64,000 nucleotides of DNA from Aporrectodea caliginosa (taxonomy: Eukaryota > Annelida > Clitellata > Crassiclitellata > Lumbricidae): positions 62,001 through 126,000 of the forward strand of contig JACEVL010000961.1 of NCBI GenBank assembly GCA_020284085.1. The letters are read 5' to 3'. This document shows, piece after piece, positions 59,100-64,000 of this stretch. Position numbers and translations under genes: made by a program. Below the pieces are notes generated by a model. The model was given only the letters and a program-made list of their open reading frames with translations. It had not been told where the DNA came from and made no database searches. Numbering within the stretch: the first letter of the stretch is position 1; the number at the start of each line of letters is the position of its first letter.

Positions 59100-59178
59100 C
59101 GCCTGTGAATAAGCTGGTTCCCACGACTTGCTTTTGTGGGCGCTCTAGAAATATCGAGTTTACGATTACGATTACGAG
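59100..59178 (+). mobile_element. Retroposon 3' tail fragment with (ATTACG)n
   Basis: GTGGGCGCTCTAGAAATATC followed by TTTACGATTACGATTACGA resembles the tail segment of the LINEs and SINEs here, with a different terminal repeat. Confidence 0.5.
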
Positions 59179-59400
59179 TAAAGTCTCCTCTATTTTAATC
59201 ATCGGAAAAGGGTCATTTTCAAGATGGCGTCCAAGATGGCTGCCTGGAGCTAAAATTGTCCATGTCTCAGCCTAGAGAATTGATACAAAAGTTGTCTTGG
59301 TACGGTCGCAGCTATAAAATAATCAATTTCCATAATCAGATAACATGAATAGTACTATTTTTTTTAACTTACTGACTATTCATAATTCATAGTCATATTG

Positions 59401-59480
59401 TGTTCATATAACATCGCACTGACAAGTGACAACACTTTTATGTTCATAAAACATCGCACTGACAAGTGACAACACTTTTC
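59401..59480 (+). repeat. 40-bp tandem duplication
   Basis: Two 40-bp units (TGTTCATATAACATCGCACT... and TGTTCATAAAACATCGCACT...) differ at only a few positions, so the duplication is recent. Confidence 0.93.
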
Positions 59481-59717
59481 ACTCCGTTTAAGACGTTACG
59501 TCAGCGCAGACCGTTAGGCTATATGTAAGAGATAGTTGGCGCAGACACTGTGTGACTCAGTCAGTAAGTTGAAATTAGCAATGTCACGGCTCCAAGTCAG
59601 AATACAATGGTTTAATAATAGCCTACTTTTGGCGCCATATGGCAGTTGATTAAATGCCTTCCTTCCTGACCAATGCATTATTCATGAAGAGCGGCCGTTT
59701 TAAGTCCACTTTGTTAT

Positions 59718-60173
59718 GGGGCCGTCCATAAATGACGTCACGCAATTTTGGCCGATTTTGAACCCCCTCCCCCTCGTCACACTTCGTCACAAAAAGTAAC
59801 ACCTCCTTGAAAAATGACGTCACAAAAACCAAATTTCCATGGCGAAGCAAAATGCTCTTTCGTGGAGCAAATAGGGAGAGCATGCATATTTTAAAATCTA
59901 ACGGTGAAATAATTAGAAAATTATTAATAATGGTGCCCGTATAGGCTACATTAAAATAATCAAAACAATAATGAAATTTTAATACTCACAATATTATTAG
60001 TGCTGTTATTGTTAAAATTAAATTGTTGTTAATTGTTAAATTTAATTACATAGACCTGCATGGTGTGACGTCACACCTCTCAGACGGTCAGACCCCTCCA
60101 CCCCATGTCACACATCGTCACAAATTTCCGACCCCCAGCCCCTAGGTGCGTGACGTCATTTATGGACGGCCCC
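59718..60173. mobile_element. MITE with GGGGCCGTCCATAAA ends (copy 2)
   Basis: Terminal inverted repeats GGGGCCGTCCATAAATGACG and complement; AACCCCCTCCCCCTCGTCAC inside the left end and ACCCCATGTCACACATCG inside the right. The flanking triplets TAT and TAG do not match exactly, unlike copy 1. The interior matches the copy at 63460 better than copy 1. Confidence 0.87.
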
Positions 60174-60234
60174 TAGCCTATAATGTCTAGCATCCGAGAA
60201 ATGTATGGATTTTGACACACAAAGTGCAACATAG

Positions 60235-60350
60235 GCCTAATGTGAAAAATCACGTCAAAATCACGGCAAATGCTAAAATTCACGGCATTCACGGCAAACG
60301 CCAAAATTCACGGTTTCCGTGATTTCCGTGAATTCGTGATTTTCGTCTAG
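60235..60350. repeat. Cluster of TCACGG/CCGTGA motifs
   Basis: AAATCACGGCAAATGCTAAA, ATTCACGGCATTCACGGC and their complement CCGTGATTTCCGTGAATTC crowd into about 110 bp. This resembles the repeat-rich arm of the fold-back MITEs; no element ends found. Confidence 0.55.
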
Positions 60351-60836
60351 CCATAGACGTCTAAATAATAGCTGGCGTGTCTAGCCATTGTCTTCTAGTA
60401 GTATCTAGAAGGCAATTAATGGTTTAGCCCTAGGCCCTATGCATAAGCACTGAAGGTAGCCTATGAAGGAGCTATCCATTGCCTATAATTGCCTTCTAGA
60501 TAGGGCCTAGTATCTAGAAGGCAATGAGCTATCCCGATAATGCCCAAAGATTATAATTAAGAGAATTTCCTTCTTAAAAATCTTTGATAATGACATCATG
60601 CATGTTCATTTTATGACGTCACAACATGACAGTTTGAAGACGCCATGATGCATTTTTCGTTGATTTTTTTACAAAGACGTCGCTTTTAATCGAAATTAAT
60701 GTGTAGGGCTAACAACGGTTTGTTTTCAACCGTCAACAGTTTCAAATTCTTATTGGACTCCAGTTTTAGATTCTAATTGTTCAGAATTTCCAGTCTGTAG
60801 ACTGATATGTTTTGTGCGGTTCTGGTGGTTTAAAAG
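60351..60836. other. Unassigned, possible promoter region
   Basis: CTAGAAGGCAAT recurs between 60380 and 60530. The part nearest 60837 contains AAGACGTCGCTTTTAATCG and would be the promoter or 5'-UTR if the exon at 60837 is real. Confidence 0.35.
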
Positions 60837-60945
60837 ATGGCGTTTCTTTTCGGGCTATTCAAGCTCCCTTCTTTCCTTGTCATGTCGAAGAAACGAACAC
60901 CATCGGAAAAAACAGACGGCGATCAAGCGCCAAGAAACTCCAACT
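60837..60945 (+). CDS. Candidate first coding exon of an unrecognised gene
   Basis: ATG in a good start context (AAAGATGGCG) opens MAFLFGLFKLPSFLVMSKKR, then TPSEKTDGDQAPRNSN, and meets the consensus donor ACT|GTAAGT at 60946. The N-terminus is hydrophobic. A second Met (MSKKRTPSEK) could be the true start of a basic, soluble protein. No downstream exon was identified in the remaining 3 kb, so the gene, if real, continues beyond the transposons or out of the window. A lost exon of a mobile element is an alternative. Confidence 0.35.
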
Positions 60946-61724
60946 GTAAGTTAACGCACAGAAGAGTTAAATTAAATATAACACTTTGTTGTTTATTTAA
61001 TCATAAATTGCCTCAAACAGGGTTTCCTAATCAAAAACAGCTAACAATAATAAATAATAATAATAATAGATAATCATAAAGTCTTAAAAGTAAGTAAGTA
61101 AGTAAGAATATTCTTTATTTGACTACCAGAAAACGCACTGTATGTTACAGAAGAAAATATAAATAGAATATCGTAAAAAGAGCTGTAATATGCCAAAACT
61201 AATCTTTGTCGGCGGCAACGGTCTATGTTGTCATAAGCTGCCGTTAAACTGTGGATCCATCCAAATAATAGAAACATTTATGCAAAGTCATATAACATTC
61301 TCATAACAAAACTTCTTTTTGCAAAGGCTGAGATCATGTGGCCTTACGACACTCCTAACAGTTTTCTGGTTCGTGTATTGGCAGTAGGCCTAGGCCCTAA
61401 CGTTTACAACTTTACACAAGGATATAAAATAACCCATTTACATATGTAGGTCCTATGTATGCATGCATGTATGTGAGTCACAGTGGGTGTGTATAGGCCT
61501 ACGTAGGGCTATGTAATTGGCCCATATACTTTGATCAACACTTCAAGTTTACACGGAAAGACCAAATACTTCATGCTGTCAAAACATTCCAAAGCTTTGT
61601 TAAGCTTATGTTATTTATCGCGCGTTTCCTATTTGTTACCGAAAACTAAATTAAGTAGGCCTATTAAACAATTTAAGCGAGAGGTGTAGGCCTAATTAGA
61701 TACCCAGATGATATTAGGCCTACG
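60946..61724. other. Unassigned, possible intron
   Basis: AT-rich with GTAGGCCTA motifs. No second exon recognised. A (TAAG)n run lies near 61088-61106. Confidence 0.4.
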
Positions 61725-61852
61725 GCAACAGAGGTATGGATAGATCACGGAAGAGTAGGCCTATAGTTGAATTATTGAACTATATTCCGTGATCTATCCA
61801 AATTGAACTATACTATTCCATAATCTATCCATACCTTTGTTACTGTATTATT
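61725..61852. repeat. Short palindromic MITE-like insert
   Basis: AACAGAGGTATGGATAGATC and the complement of CTATCCATACCTTTGTT enclose further inverted TTCCGTGATCTATCC and GGATAGATCACGGAA copies. About 128 bp. No TSD is clear. Confidence 0.6.
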
Positions 61853-62092
61853 GCCTGTGCGTCTAATTACACCTCTCGCTTAAATTGTTCAATCCAGTGT
61901 TATTTACTTCACAAAATAATTTCTATTTCAGTTTCAGTTCAGTTCGGCTGGGAGTAATTTCAGTTTCAGTTCAGTTTCAGTTCTCAAATAATTTCAGTTC
62001 AACTTCAACTTCGAGTTCTCAAATAATTTCAGTTCAACTTCAACTTCGAGTTCTTAAATAATTTCAGTTCAAGTTACAGTTCTCAAACAATT

Positions 62093-62332
62093 TTAGTTCA
62101 AGTTACAGTTACAGTTCTTAAATAATCTTACTGCCAATTTATGAAAGCGTGCTAAGTGGCTGATCAAGTTGCTCGAGTTCTTCCCTGCCAAAAATACGCC
62201 ACACTCATTTCCCGTTTTCTCATCCATCACAACGCAATTCGATTTCCCAGACTCTTCACAATACTCAAAATATTCCCAAACTGGACTCTCCCTTTTCCTA
62301 CCGGACAACAAACGAGCTAAACTTGACGACAT
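62093..62332 (-). pseudogene. hAT transposase first exon with BED-type zinc finger
   Basis: MSSSLARLLSGRKRESPVWE, YFEYCEESGKSNCVV, then ECGVFLAGKNSSNLISHLAR and FHK. The aromatic start VWEYF and the terminal H....H of SHLARFHK fit a BED finger, which binds DNA at transposon ends. The spacing of the cysteines is unusual. TTGGCA|GTAAGA just after FHKLA looks like a splice donor, so the coding end is probably there. The catalytic exons are missing. Confidence 0.78.
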
Positions 62333-62426
62333 TCTCGAAAAGAACCGCTGAACGACAATACTGTGAACGATAATACCGTGATATACCGAGAAATCTCGCG
62401 AGATTAACGACTTTCTATTAAGTTCT

Positions 62427-62567
62427 TAACATAGTCCAACGAAAGACTGGTTCACCGCTAATTTAAGTCAGTATTCAGTAAGTAAATTACTTCATTTCTA
62501 TAACATAGTCCAACGAAAGACTGGTTCACCGCTAATTTAAGTCAGTAAGTAAATTACTTCATTTCTA
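62427..62567. repeat. Tandem duplication (74 + 67 bp)
   Basis: 62427-62500 and 62501-62567 are the same sequence (TAACATAGTCCAACGAAAGA...) except for 7 bp missing from the second unit. It lies inside the hAT element. Confidence 0.95.
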
Positions 62568-62763
62568 TTTTTAGTCATAAATGTGTATAATTTCCGTTCG
62601 GATTTTAATTATCGTTACAGTTTTTATTCAGTTCGGCATCATTTATTTCCGTTTCCGTTCAGTTTTCGTTCTTAGAATATTTTCAGTTATCGTTATACTT
62701 ATCGTTAACGGAATGGATTATTTTCAGTTCGACTTATCGTTTCCGTTAACGAATATAACACTG

Positions 62764-63459
62764 GTTCAATCACACTGCAGAAATGCGCTATACGCACAAT
62801 CAGTAGACTATCTCCACATGCTAGTTATAGCCTATAGGCCTACCCCACAGTCGATCGAATCGAGTGCTACGATCGACTTGGCTCGACCGTCGATTGACTT
62901 CGTCGACTCGCCGAACTTTCGACGACTCAATCGACCTGGGAAATCGACTCCCCAGCCAGCATGCCCAAGTGCGCCCCACCTGGGCCCCATATGGGCAACT
63001 TCGTGGGGCCCATATGGGCAGCCCAGATGGGCTCGATGTCCATTTGGCCGTGGGCTCCACGTCCGCCCCAAATGGGCAGCCCACAAATTAGCCTACATGG
63101 GCTTATTATGGGCCCACCGACTTTTGCCGACTTGGACTGTAGTCTCTTGGCCAAAATTGATGACTATTGCATTTTTATATTCCAGTATCTAAATTACTCA
63201 TGAATTTCAATTGCACACTCCTCCTCAAACTGTCAAACTGTAATTGAACTGGTAAGTAACATTTCAGGTAGGCCTATTGTAATGACATCGTGTTTGCCTG
63301 TGGTTGACTTGTAAGGATTAAGCCTCGCTTAATCCGTCGACTTGATCAGCTAGGCTACAAAGGAATCTCCAACTGTAACAGTAGGCCTACGGTGCAGAAA
63401 TTAGTACCAGCTCAAACGGCAGTAGAGGTACTAGAGGACATGTAGTCTCTATGCTACAT
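62764..63459. other. Region with TCGAC and CCCATATGGGC motif clusters
   Basis: 62850-62950 is dense in TCGACT/CGATCGA. 62965-63110 repeats CCCATATGGGCA and AGATGGGCT/CAAATGGGCAGCCC in both orientations. Overlapping frames on both strands (up to 203 codons) arise from these repeats. It may be the remains of another repeat-armed MITE; no ends located. Confidence 0.5.
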
Positions 63460-63782
63460 TCTCCATGGTGAAGCAACATGCTCCTTCATGGAACAAATAG
63501 GAAAAGCATGAATGTTTTAGAATCTAACGGTGACCAAATATTGAAATAATTAGACAATTATTAATAATGGTGCCCGTATACATTAAAATAATTAAAAAAT
63601 AATTAAAATTAAATCCTCAAAATTAGTGCTGTTATAAATAAAATTAAATTGTTGTTAATTTTCAAATTTAATAACATAGACCTCGTGTGACGTCACACTT
63701 CTCAGACCCCCACCCCATGTCACACATCGTCACAAATTTTCGACCCCCCCCTAAGTGCGTGCCGTCATTTATGGACGGCCCC
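63460..63782. mobile_element. MITE with GGACGGCCCC end (copy 3, left-truncated)
   Basis: Closely follows 59830-60173 (GAAGCAACATGCTCCTTCAT, GGTGCCCGTATACATTAAAA, GTGACGTCACACTTCTCAGA) and ends TTTATGGACGGCCCC, followed by TTA. The left terminus is missing. Confidence 0.85.
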
Positions 63783-64000
63783 TTAATACTAGTCTGTAGC
63801 GCATACTGCATAGATTAAGGTTTAAGCTTGGAACCTCTTGGAGGTTCTGTCACAGTTTAGCAGACGCTCCAGATTATAGACTTACAAATGCTCTAATGCG
63901 TCTGCTAAATTTGCAAGTATTAGACCCCTATTCCACGAATCCACATGACACTAATTGTATTTCACTTTATGTCATTCCCTATCAGGAAGGCAACAATGTA
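63783..64000. other. Unassigned end of window
   Basis: Short stretch with an inverted pair around GCAGACGCTCC/GCGTCTGC near 63861-63906. Nothing else recognised. Confidence 0.35.

Larger units (their letters stand above)
61895..62763 (-). mobile_element. hAT element, 869 bp, with BED finger exon, TSD GTTCAATC
   Basis: Ends CAGTGTTATTTAC and AATATAACACTG, with exact duplication GTTCAATC at 61887-61894 and 62764-62771. Repeated CAGTTCAACTTCAACTTCGA/TTACAGTT motifs fill the left arm, and CAGTTCGG/CGTTATACTTATCG motifs the right arm. It keeps only the first transposase exon, on the minus strand. Confidence 0.93.

Noticed and set aside
62581..63192. 203-codon plus-strand frame and overlapping minus-strand frames
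   Set aside because: It crosses the hAT element boundary at 62763 and then the repeated CCCATATGGGC region; the open frames come from repeat composition.

Overview
This looks like nuclear DNA from an animal, most likely a marine invertebrate. It is AT-rich, almost gene-free and packed with transposon debris. Supporting signs are GT-AG splice sites, tRNA-derived SINEs, L2/CR1-like LINE tails, piggyBac and Tc1/mariner relics, and many hAT-type elements with 8-bp target-site duplications (TSDs). There is no operon structure, rRNA or CRISPR array. The motif TAGGCCT(A), unusually common after about 50 kb, loosely suggests a deuterostome invertebrate. That is an impression, not an identification.

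Host genes. The best coding evidence is one large internal exon on the minus strand (45024 down to 43846, 393 codons). It has clean splice sites and a plausible short last exon at 43616-43578. The protein is not recognised. A second candidate is a first exon on the plus strand at 60837-60945, ending in a consensus donor. A third (17493-17603) is weak. Nearly all other open frames are chance or transposon frames.

Layout. 0-5 kb: a near-perfect hairpin beside a polypurine tract, then two hAT-like MITEs and a SINE. 5-22 kb: sparse DNA with scattered SINE and LINE pieces. 22.8-23.8 kb: a deleted hAT element with an exact TSD. 27.7-29.8 kb: a piggyBac element between TTAA sites. 29.8-30.6 kb: an 807-bp inverted repeat with a Tc1/mariner-type transposase C-terminus in each arm. 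31-35 kb: a hAT MITE and a second piggyBac pseudogene. 36-42.4 kb: a cluster of MITEs whose arms are built from short G/C-rich tandem repeats. 43.5-45 kb: the host exons. 45.5-50.8 kb: duplicated hAT transposase fragments, LINE pieces and a nested TA-flanked element. 51.6-63.8 kb: dense, partly nested transposons, including a 2.56-kb hAT-like element with both ends intact and a SINE inside it.

How it fits together. Fourteen elements have both ends visible with exact 8-bp TSDs. Two SINE families move within the window, and one shares its 3' end with L2-like LINEs, which suggests borrowing of the LINE machinery. The most unusual theme is structural: several elements with unrelated sequences carry tandem or repeated G/C-rich motifs near their ends (15-mers, 13-mers, GGGTACGGGTC, CAGTCGCTAAGT, a 16-mer GGGGTGACTTTGGCCC). 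A separate ~36-bp minisatellite occurs at three loci, two of them inside hAT-like elements. All calls come from reading the sequence by eye; no database or folding program was run.
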